A stretch of 64,000 nucleotides of DNA from Thermocaproicibacter sp002410755 (GTDB lineage Bacteria > Bacillota > Clostridia > Oscillospirales > Acutalibacteraceae), in NCBI GenBank assembly GCA_036839715.1, contig DAITDU010000001.1, positions 82,142 through 146,141 of the forward strand. The letters are read 5' to 3'. A model generated the notes under the pieces. That model was not told the origin of the DNA, ran no database searches, and worked only from the letters and a program-made list of their open reading frames with translations. Position 1 is the stretch's first letter; each line of letters opens with the position of its first letter. The position numbers were made by a program, and so were the translations under genes. Positions 44,391 through 52,186 of this stretch are shown here, piece by piece.

Positions 44391-44648
44391 ATGGAGACAA
44401 GGGTAGCCATTATCGGAATCATTGTTGAAAATCTGGATATGGTGGAGCGGCTCAATGAGCTTCTGCACGATTATGGAAAGTATATTATTGGCCGGATGGG
44501 AATTCCGTACCGCAAGAAGCATATCGGCATTATCAGCATTGCCATTGATGCACCGCAGGATATTATCAGTGCGCTCTCCGGCAAGCTTGGACGCCTGCCC
44601 GGCATCAGCACGAAAATTGCCTATTCCGGTGTGGTGTCGAAAGAATGA
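44391..44648 (+). CDS. TM1266-family small protein (iron-only hydrogenase system regulator, ACT-like)
   Basis: The 85-residue protein matches the TM1266 family found beside [FeFe]-hydrogenase maturation genes: RVAIIGIIVENLDMVERLN, then LLHDYGKYIIGRMGIPYRKK and a final VTIALDAP-like strand. The fold is ACT/NikR C-terminal-like and could bind a small ligand or metal. An in-frame ATG at 44271 is rejected since GGGGGAA precedes 44391. It overlaps the permease gene by four bases. A second copy of the domain is fused to the ATPase two genes on. Regulatory function is inferred from family naming only. Confidence 0.85.
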   Translation: METRVAIIGIIVENLDMVERLNELLHDYGKYIIGRMGIPYRKKHIGIISIAIDAPQDIISALSGKLGRLPGISTKIAYSGVVSKE

Positions 44649-45676
44649 CGAAGGCAAGGAAGAAAAACAGCACAGGCGTGCTTTCCCCGCTGTGGAAAAC
44701 CGTGTTTCTGCTTCTGCCGATTCTTACCGCGCTTGCAGCGCTCTGCATCGGTCGGATTGGGGTTGCACCGGCAGATATGTTCCGCTCGCTCTGGGCGCAT
44801 CTTGCAAAGGGGGAACTGCTGCCCGACCAGATGGAAACCGTGCTCTGGAAAATCCGCTTTCCGCGCATCCTCCTTGCGCTTCTGGTTGGCGCAGGGCTTT
44901 CCACGGCGGGCTGTGCGTTCCAAAGTCTGTTTTCCAACCCGCTTGCAACACCGGACACGCTCGGCGTTGCTTCCGGGGCAAGCTTTGGCGCAGCACTCGG
45001 TCTGCTTATCGGTCTCAATCTTATTGGCGTGCAGCTCATTTCCCTGTTTTTCGGCGTCATCGCAGTCCTTTTGACCTGGATTTCCGGCGCGGGCCGCGGG
45101 CGCGGCCTCAACAGCATGGTGCTTGCCGGCATCATGGTTGGCTCCCTCTTCTCGGCGCTCGTTTCGCTTATAAAGTTTACAGCGGACACCGAAACGAAAC
45201 TGCCGTCCATTACCTACTGGCTGATGGGCAGCCTGGACTCGGCAGGGTATGGCACCCTGCTGCTTGGAGCGCCGTGGATCCTTGCTGGTATCCTGGTGCT
45301 TTACCTGCTCCGCTGGAGGCTTAATGTGCTGCCGTTGAGCGAAGAAGAGGCCAAAGCTTCCGGTACGAATATCCGCGCGCTGCGCATTGTTTCCGTCCTC
45401 TGCGCAACCGCAATCACCGCTTCCTGTGTCTCCATGTGCGGGCAGGTTGGCTGGGTTGGACTTCTGGTGCCGCATATCTGCCGCATGAAATTCGGCAACA
45501 ATCACCTGTCCCTGCTTCCCGCTTCCATCTTTACCGGTGCGGCTTTTCTGGTGATTGTGGATACGGTGGCACGCAGTGCCTCAGCGGCGGAAATCCCGAT
45601 TTCAATTCTTACCGCAATCATTGGTGCGCCTTTCTTCATCATACTGATGCGGCGCTCAGGAGGGTGGCAAATGTGA
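44645..45676 (+). CDS. FecCD/BtuC-type ABC transporter permease
   Basis: The 343-residue membrane protein belongs to the family that imports iron-siderophores, haem, cobalamin and similar metal chelates. About nine to ten membrane helices are visible. Family motifs are GAGLSTAGCAFQSLFSNPLATPDTLG (near 80-110), VLAGIMVGSLFSA and the C-terminal VGLLVPHICRM. The gene overlaps the TM1266 gene by ATGA, and the ATPase GTG overlaps its stop. The substrate cannot be read from the permease. The surrounding iron-sulphur enzymes suggest an iron or metallo-cofactor chelate. Confidence 0.93.
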   Translation: MTKARKKNSTGVLSPLWKTVFLLLPILTALAALCIGRIGVAPADMFRSLWAHLAKGELLPDQMETVLWKIRFPRILLALLVGAGLSTAGCAFQSLFSNPLATPDTLGVASGASFGAALGLLIGLNLIGVQLISLFFGVIAVLLTWISGAGRGRGLNSMVLAGIMVGSLFSALVSLIKFTADTETKLPSITYWLMGSLDSAGYGTLLLGAPWILAGILVLYLLRWRLNVLPLSEEEAKASGTNIRALRIVSVLCATAITASCVSMCGQVGWVGLLVPHICRMKFGNNHLSLLPASIFTGAAFLVIVDTVARSASAAEIPISILTAIIGAPFFIILMRRSGGWQM

Positions 45677-46764
45677 ACCTGAAAGTAGAAAACGCGAGCT
45701 TTTCCTACCGGAAAGGCAAAACGGTCATCAAAGGCCTTAATTTCGGCGCTTCTTCCGGTGACCTGATTGCAATCTTAGGTCCGAACGGCGCAGGCAAGAC
45801 AACGCTTCTGCGCTGCATCATGGGGTTCCTGAAATGGAGCAGCGGAAAAAGCACGCTGGATGGAGAAGATATCCGGTCCATTCCGGGGCGCAGGTTCTGG
45901 AGCCGCGTTGCCTATGTGCCGCAGGCGAGGGGCGTGTTTGCCGCCTATCCTGCGGAAGAGATGATCCTTCTTGGACGGACAAACCGGATGGGCATTTTTT
46001 CGGTCCCGAAAGCGGAAGACCTCGACCGCGTCCATGAACTGATGGAGAAAATGCACATTTCCCGCCTTGCCGGACGGAAATGCACGGAAATGAGCGGCGG
46101 CGAGCTGCAAATGATTTTAATTGCACGGGCCCTTGCAGCGGAACCGGAACTTCTGATTCTTGATGAACCGGAATCCAACCTTGATTTCCGGAATCAGCTC
46201 ATTGTGCTTGACACCATGTCGGAACTTGCAGCCAACGGAATCTGCTGCATTTTTAATACGCATTATCCGGCCCATGCGCTGATGAGGGCGTCGAAAGCCC
46301 TGCTTTTCTGCCGCGGCGGGGAATACCTGTTTGGAGAAACGGGGCATGTTGTCACCGAAGCAAATATTGAAAAGGCGTTTGGGGTAAAAGCCGTAATCGG
46401 CGAAGTCGAGACGCCGGGTAACATTTATAAAAGTATTATCCCGCTCAAAGTGACGGAACCGGGGGCCGGGATGGTCGGGCATCCGGACGGCGCCGGGAGG
46501 GTGATTGCGGTTATTTCTCTGATTTCCTCCAATTTTGCGGCAGGCGGGCGCATCAACGCGCTCCTGCACGAATACCGCCGGTATGTTGTCGGGCGTATGG
46601 GAATGCCTTACCGGGAATGCGGAGTTTTTATTCTCAATGTAACACTTGACGGGCCGGAAAATGAAATCCGGTCGCTTTCCCACAAGCTCGGAATTCTGCC
46701 GGGCGTCCATGGAAAGGTTACCTTTGCAGAGCCGGAAGGGGGGGAATCTGTTGACAAACTGTGA
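45673..46764 (+). CDS. ABC transporter ATPase fused to a C-terminal TM1266-like domain
   Basis: The first 255 residues are an ABC ATPase of the BtuD/FecE type: Walker A GPNGAGKTT, signature MSGGELQMILIARAL, Walker B LLILDEPESNLDF. Residues 276-363 form a domain very similar to the operon's first product: RVIAVISLIS, LLHEYRRYVVGRMGMPYREC, then an LDGPENEIRSL segment. The shared GRMGxPYR core is diagnostic. Start is GTG at 45673, overlapping the permease stop, and the end overlaps hydE by 14 bases. The fusion could let ligand or cluster status gate transport; that is inference. Confidence 0.9.
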   Translation: MNLKVENASFSYRKGKTVIKGLNFGASSGDLIAILGPNGAGKTTLLRCIMGFLKWSSGKSTLDGEDIRSIPGRRFWSRVAYVPQARGVFAAYPAEEMILLGRTNRMGIFSVPKAEDLDRVHELMEKMHISRLAGRKCTEMSGGELQMILIARALAAEPELLILDEPESNLDFRNQLIVLDTMSELAANGICCIFNTHYPAHALMRASKALLFCRGGEYLFGETGHVVTEANIEKAFGVKAVIGEVETPGNIYKSIIPLKVTEPGAGMVGHPDGAGRVIAVISLISSNFAAGGRINALLHEYRRYVVGRMGMPYRECGVFILNVTLDGPENEIRSLSHKLGILPGVHGKVTFAEPEGGESVDKL

Positions 46765-47797
46765 GCGCATTGACAGCTTAAACCGTGAGCAGAAACTCCC
46801 CCCGGAAAGCTGGCGGGAACTGATTGGGACATCTACGGAAGCCGACCGGCGCTATGCTGCACGGCTTGCGCAGTCCATTGCTGAAAAGCATTTTGGGAAA
46901 GCAATTTTTTTCCGCGGGATTATCGAGTTTACAAATATCTGCAAAAACGACTGTTATTACTGCGGCATCCGGCGCTCCAACCGGAACGTCAGGCGCTACC
47001 GCCTTACGGAAAATAATATCCTTGCCTGCTGCGAAGAAGGCTACCGGAACGGATTCCGCACGTTTGTGCTGCAAGGCGGCGAAGATGCATACTTCACGGA
47101 CGAAGTGCTCTGCGGCATCGTTGCGGAAATCCGTGCATGTTATCCGGACTGTGCCATTACGCTTTCGGTCGGCGAGAGGAGCCGGCGGTCTTACCAGAGG
47201 CTTTTCGACGCGGGGGCCGACCGGTATCTTCTGCGCCATGAAACAGCCGATAAGGCACACTATGAAAAGCTGCATCCGCCTTTCCAGTCCTTTGACAACC
47301 GGATGCGTTGCCTTTTTGACCTCAGGGACATCGGTTACCAGACTGGCTGCGGATTCATGGTTGGCACACCGTACCAGACGGCGGGCTGCCTTGCCGAGGA
47401 CATGGTGTTTATCCAGAAATTCCGGCCTTCCATGATTGGCATCGGGCCGTTTATTCCGCACCGGGACACGCCGTTCCGGGACTGCCCGGCAGGCAGCACA
47501 GAACTGACGCTGTTCCTCCTGAGCCTCTGCCGGATTCTCCAGCCGGATGTGCTGCTTCCGGCAACAACGGCGCTCGGCACGGTGCGCGGTGTCCTTTCCG
47601 GCTGCAATGTTGTAATGCCAAATCTTTCCCCACTTTCCGTACGGAAAAAATACATGCTTTATGACAACAAGGCCGGGACCGGTGATGACGCCGCGGCGGG
47701 GATTCGGAAACTGACCGCGCAGATGAATGAAATTGGCTACAAAATAATCTGCGGCCGGGGCGATTACCGGCCGGGAAGGGGAACCAGCCATGATTAA
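46751..47797 (+). CDS. hydE: Radical SAM protein HydE-like ([FeFe]-hydrogenase H-cluster maturase)
   Basis: The 348 residues are close to the usual HydE length. The radical-SAM cluster motif is C64-x3-C68-x2-C71 in FTNICKNDCYYCGIRRSN, which is characteristic of HydE. Further family segments are VLQGGEDAYFTD, GERSRRSYQRLFDAGADRYLLRHET and the GFMVGTPYQT and PFIPHRDTPF motifs. In H-cluster assembly HydE acts on the iron synthon made by HydG. No hydG occurs here. The start is TTG at 46751 with GGGGGGGAA upstream. It overlaps the ATPase gene by 14 bases and the nifH-like gene by eight. Confidence 0.9.
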   Translation: MTNCERIDSLNREQKLPPESWRELIGTSTEADRRYAARLAQSIAEKHFGKAIFFRGIIEFTNICKNDCYYCGIRRSNRNVRRYRLTENNILACCEEGYRNGFRTFVLQGGEDAYFTDEVLCGIVAEIRACYPDCAITLSVGERSRRSYQRLFDAGADRYLLRHETADKAHYEKLHPPFQSFDNRMRCLFDLRDIGYQTGCGFMVGTPYQTAGCLAEDMVFIQKFRPSMIGIGPFIPHRDTPFRDCPAGSTELTLFLLSLCRILQPDVLLPATTALGTVRGVLSGCNVVMPNLSPLSVRKKYMLYDNKAGTGDDAAAGIRKLTAQMNEIGYKIICGRGDYRPGRGTSHD

Positions 47798-48554
47798 AAT
47801 AGCAGTTTACGGGAAGGGGGGCATTGGAAAATCGACCACCGTTTCCAACGTGTCGGCAGCGCTTGCCGAGGCAGGCTACAGGGTGATGCAGATTGGCTGC
47901 GATCCGAAAGCGGATTCCACGGTGCTGTTGCACGGAGGGAAAGAAATCAGAACCGTGCTGGACCTTGTGCGGGAACGTGGGGACGATTTTTCCCTCGACG
48001 AAATGGTGACGCCCGGCTTCGGCGGTGTTGCCTGCGTGGAAGCAGGCGGGCCGACGCCCGGCCTTGGCTGTGCTGGGCGCGGCATTATTGCGGCCCTTGA
48101 AAAGCTGAAATCCAAAGGCGCTTATGAAACCTACAGGCCGGATATTGTGTTTTACGACGTGCTCGGCGATGTTGTCTGCGGCGGGTTCTCCATGCCGATG
48201 CGCCCCGGTTATGCAGAAAAAGTCCTGATTCTCACATCCGGCGAGAACATGGCGATTCACGCGGCCACGAATATTGCCGCCGCCGTTGAAAATTTTCGCA
48301 GCCGCGGCTATGCTTCCCTTGGCGGCCTGATTTTAAACCGCCGCTGCGTTAAGAATGAAGAAAAAAAGGTGAAGGAGCTGGCGGAAAACCTTCATACTTC
48401 CGTAATCGGTGCGCTGGACCGCAGCGAAACAGTCCTTTCCGCAGAGGAGCTTGGCAAGACGGTAATTGAGGCATTCCCGCAGAGCAGGATGGCGGAAGAG
48501 TACCGGACGCTTGCGGGGAAAATCCTGCATGCCTGCGGGGGGAAGCCATGCTGA
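47790..48554 (+). CDS. NifH-like nitrogenase reductase (Fe protein) homologue
   Basis: The 254-residue ATPase transfers electrons to a component-1 partner. The P-loop YGKGGIGKST starts at residue 7. The two cluster cysteines that bridge the homodimer are C94 in GPTPGLGCAGRG and C130 in DVLGDVVCGGFSMPMR. Switch regions and the ADP-ribosylatable arginine of GCAGRG are conserved. The family also includes BchL, CfbC and other nitrogenase-like reductases. With no nifB, nifE or nifN seen, a role outside nitrogen fixation is likely. It overlaps both neighbours by seven to eight bases. Confidence 0.93.
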   Translation: MIKIAVYGKGGIGKSTTVSNVSAALAEAGYRVMQIGCDPKADSTVLLHGGKEIRTVLDLVRERGDDFSLDEMVTPGFGGVACVEAGGPTPGLGCAGRGIIAALEKLKSKGAYETYRPDIVFYDVLGDVVCGGFSMPMRPGYAEKVLILTSGENMAIHAATNIAAAVENFRSRGYASLGGLILNRRCVKNEEKKVKELAENLHTSVIGALDRSETVLSAEELGKTVIEAFPQSRMAEEYRTLAGKILHACGGKPC

Positions 48555-49879
48555 AACGTGCCGGCCCCAAGAGGGCGGAAATTCCCGGAATCCCGGTGCG
48601 GATTGCGGATGCCCGTTTCCCGTCGCCTTTTCTGCCGGGACTGGAATACTCTGCGCCTGCACGCGGAACCTGGAACATTGTCCATACCGGGATGCTGATT
48701 CCGGGTGCGCACCAGATTTTTGTCTGTGCACAGGGATGTCTGCGCGGTGTTGTGCTGACTGCCGCCGAGATGGGCGTCTCTGACCGCTTTTCCACAGTTG
48801 CGGTGCGGGAGAAAGACGTGCTGAGCGGCGATATGGAAAAGCTGATTTTCGACGGTGTCTCGGACATTATCGGAAAGCTGCCGGAAAAGCCGCCTGCCGT
48901 TCTTGTCTTTACGAGTTGTATCCACCACTTTATCGGCTGTGACCTTCCGCTTGTTTACAGGCACCTTCGGAAAAAATTTCCGGATATTGACTTTGCTGAC
49001 TGCTACATGAATCCGATTATGCGCAAAAGCGGGCTTAATCCCGACCAGACGATGCGGAAACAGCTTTACAGTCTCCTGAAACCGAGAAAACTCAACCCGA
49101 AATCGGTAAGCATTGTTGGCAATGACTTTGCAACGGACAAAAAGAGCGAACTTTATGCGCTCCTTGCCGGAAATGGCTTTACCGTGCGGGAAATTACCGG
49201 CTGCAAAACTTATGAGGAGTATCAGCAGATGGCGGAAAGCGCTTTCTGCATCTCCTATTATCCTGCGGCGAAAGCAGCCGGGGATGAGCTGGAGCGCAGG
49301 CTTGGGCAGAAGCATATCTGCATCCCGTTCAGCTTTAACTATGATGAGATTTCTGAAAACCTGAAATACCTCTGTGAAACCGTCAGCATCCGGACACCCG
49401 ACTTTTCACCGGGTATCGCCCGCTGTGAAGCGGCGCTCGGAAAGACAGCGGAGGAACTGGGGGATACGCCGGTTGCCGTTGACTGCACTGCATTTCCGCG
49501 TCCGCTTGGCCTTGCAAGGCTGTTGCTCAGCCATGGTTTCCATGTAACGCGGGTTTATGCCGACAGCTTCTCCAGTTCGGAGCACGCCGATTTTGACGCA
49601 TTGCAAAGCCTTGCGCCGGATTTGCTTCTCTATCCGGTTTCCCAGCCGGCCATGCGGATTCTTCCGCGCAGTCCGGCGGAAAAGACGCTGGCCGTCGGAC
49701 AGAAAGCTGCTTATTTTACCGGCTCCGGCTATTTTGTCAATCTGGTCGAAGGCGGCGGCCTTTATGGATTCAGCGGCATCTGCCGTCTCGCGGAGGTGAT
49801 GTCCGAAGCATTTCGGGAACCTAAAAATGCAAGGCACCTGATCCAGATTAAAGGAATGGGGTGCGGATGCTGCCTATGA
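48548..49879 (+). CDS. Nitrogenase component-1-like protein, D-type subunit
   Basis: The 443-residue protein is of the NifD/NifK/NifE/NifN superfamily. Candidate cluster ligands near the N-terminus are C60 and C64 (FVCAQGC) and C124 and C131 (FTSCIHHFIGCD); the SCI segment is the usual third-cysteine site of the family. Other segments are DCYMNPIMRKSGLNPDQTMRKQL and a C-terminal GMGCGCCL. I could not identify equivalents of the FeMo-cofactor ligands. It probably pairs with the next product and receives electrons from the NifH homologue. Both junctions overlap. Substrate unknown. Confidence 0.85.
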   Translation: MLKRAGPKRAEIPGIPVRIADARFPSPFLPGLEYSAPARGTWNIVHTGMLIPGAHQIFVCAQGCLRGVVLTAAEMGVSDRFSTVAVREKDVLSGDMEKLIFDGVSDIIGKLPEKPPAVLVFTSCIHHFIGCDLPLVYRHLRKKFPDIDFADCYMNPIMRKSGLNPDQTMRKQLYSLLKPRKLNPKSVSIVGNDFATDKKSELYALLAGNGFTVREITGCKTYEEYQQMAESAFCISYYPAAKAAGDELERRLGQKHICIPFSFNYDEISENLKYLCETVSIRTPDFSPGIARCEAALGKTAEELGDTPVAVDCTAFPRPLGLARLLLSHGFHVTRVYADSFSSSEHADFDALQSLAPDLLLYPVSQPAMRILPRSPAEKTLAVGQKAAYFTGSGYFVNLVEGGGLYGFSGICRLAEVMSEAFREPKNARHLIQIKGMGCGCCL

Positions 49880-51017
49880 AACAAACTGCGAGAATCATTT
49901 CAACTTATACGGGCGATACTTCCGGCGTCTGTTCAGCACTGTTTGAGCTTGGCGGGATGACAGTGATGCATGATGCGTCCGGCTGCAACTCGACTTACAG
50001 TACCCATGACGAACCGCGGTGGTATGACAGCGACAGCCTTGTCTTCCTTTCCGGCCTCACCGAAATGGATGCAATTCTCGGCAACGACGATAAGCTGATT
50101 AAAGATGTTGTATCAGCTGCAAAAGAATTTTCACCGCGGTTTGTTGCCATCGCCGGCACGCCAATACCAATGATGACCGGCGTCGATTTCCAGGCGCTTG
50201 CAAAGCGTGTGGAAGAGGAAACAGACATCCCCTCGTTCGGCTTTGCGACGAATGGGATGCACTCCTACATTTCCGGCGCTTCCATGGCCTTTTCTGCCCT
50301 TGCGGAGAGGATGTGCACACGCGGTGTGAAAAGGGATCAGACGCTCAGCGTGAATCTCCTCGGTGTCACACCGCTTGACTTCTCTGTAAATGGCAGCAAC
50401 CGTTCCATGAAAGCCTGGCTGGAGAATTTGCCGTGCGGTCGGTCTGGGCCATGGGGAGCAGCCTGGAAGAAATCCAAAGCGCGGGCAAAGCGCAGGTTAA
50501 CCTTGTGGTTTCGGCCTGTGGCCTTGCCGCAGCAAAAATCCTGCGGGAGATTTTTGGCACCCCTTACGTTGTCGGTACCCCGTTTGGTCACGCTTTTTCA
50601 GCGAAAATTATCAGGGCACTGCGCACTGCTGCCGGCACGGGGGAAAATATCATTGCGTGCTGTCCTTCCGAAAATGAATGCGATACGGCCATCATTGGCG
50701 AAAGCGTTACTTCGCTGTCACTTGCCGCTGCCCTGCGGCTTGAAAAAGGAATCTGCTGCCGTGTCCTCTGCCCGGTGGAAACCAGTAGCTCCCTGCTTTC
50801 ACAGAACTGCCTTGCCGCAACGGACGAAGAGGAGCTGATTCCCTTCCTGCGGGGCATGAAGTGGGTGATTGCCGATCCGCTTTACCGACCGATCTGCCCT
50901 GCGGACGCGGATTTCCTTCCGCTGCCGAACGAAGCTTTTTCCGGGCGGATTTTCCGGGAATCCATTCCAAACCTTGTCTCCAATTTCAATTCTTTTGAAA
51001 AGGAAGTCAAAACATGA
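49876..51017 (+). CDS. Nitrogenase component-1-like protein, K-type subunit (apparent frameshift near 50425)
   Basis: About 380 residues when two frames are joined. The first part has GVCSALFELGG (C19) and MHDASGCNSTYSTHDEPRW (C37), then GTPIPMMTG where other family members carry a third cysteine. After MKAWLEN near 50425 the frame loses register. The -1 frame continues FAVRSVWAMGSSLEEIQSA and VGTPFG to the stop at 51017, matching component-1 architecture. One base is probably missing, by assembly error or mutation. The ATG at 49876 overlaps the preceding stop by four bases, and a GTG at 49861 is less likely. The end overlaps the binding-protein gene by four bases. Confidence 0.82.
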
Positions 51018-52156
51018 AAACCATCAAGCGTTTTCTTGCCGCTTTTATGGCATCTGCCATGATTTTAACTTCAGCGGGCTGCACCCCGCAGGAGAAGGCA
51101 AAGCCTGCCGCTTCAGGCGGCGTATCTTCCGCTGCATCTTCTACGATTACCGTGACCGACCATGCTGGCAATACCGTCAAAGTGCCAAAAAAAATTGAAC
51201 GCATTGCGGTCTGTGATATTTATCCGCTGCCGTCGGTGCTGGCTGTCTTTTTCGATTCGGCCAAAAAAATTGTCGGCATGGCGCAGCCAAGCATGACTGC
51301 CGCTAAAAACAGCCTGCTTTCCGAACTGTATCCGGCAATCCTCAGCGCCAAGACCGATTTTATCAATGGTGCGAATGTCAATACGGAGGAGCTTTTAAAG
51401 CTGCATCCGGATGTCGTGTTTTACAGCGCAGGGAGCACTGCGCTCGGAAAGCAGCTGAGGAATGCCGGGTTTGCAGCGGTTGCCGTTTCCGCAAACAAAT
51501 GGAACTATAACTGCATTGAGACACTGAACCAGTGGATTTCCCTCCTGAGCGAGATTTTTCCCGACAACAGCCGCAGCAAAATTGTGTCGGACTACAGTAA
51601 CAAGACTTACGGCCTTGTGCAGCAGCGTGTTTCCAGACTTGCAGAGGAAAAACGCTCGAAAGTTTTTTTCCTGTTCCAGTACAGCAATGCAAAAATTACG
51701 ACGTCGGGCAAGCAGTTCTTTGGGCAGTGGTGGGCTGACGCGGTTGGCGCCGTCAATGTCGGCGAGGAACTGTCTATGGATAATTCTACAGCCGTCAGCA
51801 TGGAGCAAGTCTGCAAATGGAATCCCCAGAAAATTTTTATCACCAATTTTAATTCGGCACAGGCAGCCGACCTCTACTCCAACAAAATCGGGAATTTTGA
51901 CTGGAGTACCATTGATGCAGTGAAGAAAAAGGAAGTATATAAAATGCCGCTCGGCATGTACCGCAGCTATACTCCGGGTGTAGACACGCCCATTACGCTG
52001 CTGTGGCTTGCCAAGGCGGTTTATCCGGACCTTTTTAAGAATATCGACATTACGGCCAAGACGAAAGAATACTACAAGACGGTCTTTGGCGTTACCTTGA
52101 CAGACAAACAGGCAGAAAAAATCTTTGCACCGGTCTCCGCGGCCTCCGCGTTCTGA
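51014..52156 (+). CDS. ABC transporter substrate-binding lipoprotein (FecB/BtuF family)
   Basis: The 380-residue protein has a lipoprotein signal peptide with the lipidated cysteine in SAGC (near 23). The mature part is a periplasmic-binding-protein type 2 fold: VTDHAGNTVKVPKKIERIAVCD at the start, LLKLHPDVVFYSAGST, and the C-terminal IDAVKKKEVYKMP region. It should deliver a metal chelate to the permease and ATPase encoded upstream. That its gene sits after the nitrogenase-like genes ties import to the reductase. No haem- or cobalamin-specific motif is evident. Confidence 0.93.
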   Translation: MKTIKRFLAAFMASAMILTSAGCTPQEKAKPAASGGVSSAASSTITVTDHAGNTVKVPKKIERIAVCDIYPLPSVLAVFFDSAKKIVGMAQPSMTAAKNSLLSELYPAILSAKTDFINGANVNTEELLKLHPDVVFYSAGSTALGKQLRNAGFAAVAVSANKWNYNCIETLNQWISLLSEIFPDNSRSKIVSDYSNKTYGLVQQRVSRLAEEKRSKVFFLFQYSNAKITTSGKQFFGQWWADAVGAVNVGEELSMDNSTAVSMEQVCKWNPQKIFITNFNSAQAADLYSNKIGNFDWSTIDAVKKKEVYKMPLGMYRSYTPGVDTPITLLWLAKAVYPDLFKNIDITAKTKEYYKTVFGVTLTDKQAEKIFAPVSAASAF

Positions 52157-52186
52157 ACCGTGCATCCGGAAAGGAGATACCCTAAA

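Noticed and set aside
44422..45324. 300-codon open frame on the plus strand
   Set aside because: Overlaps the TM1266 and permease genes in another frame; composition is Arg/Ala-rich and low in hydrophobic pattern.
46778..47791. 337-codon open frame on the minus strand
   Set aside because: Antisense to hydE, which has clear radical-SAM motifs.
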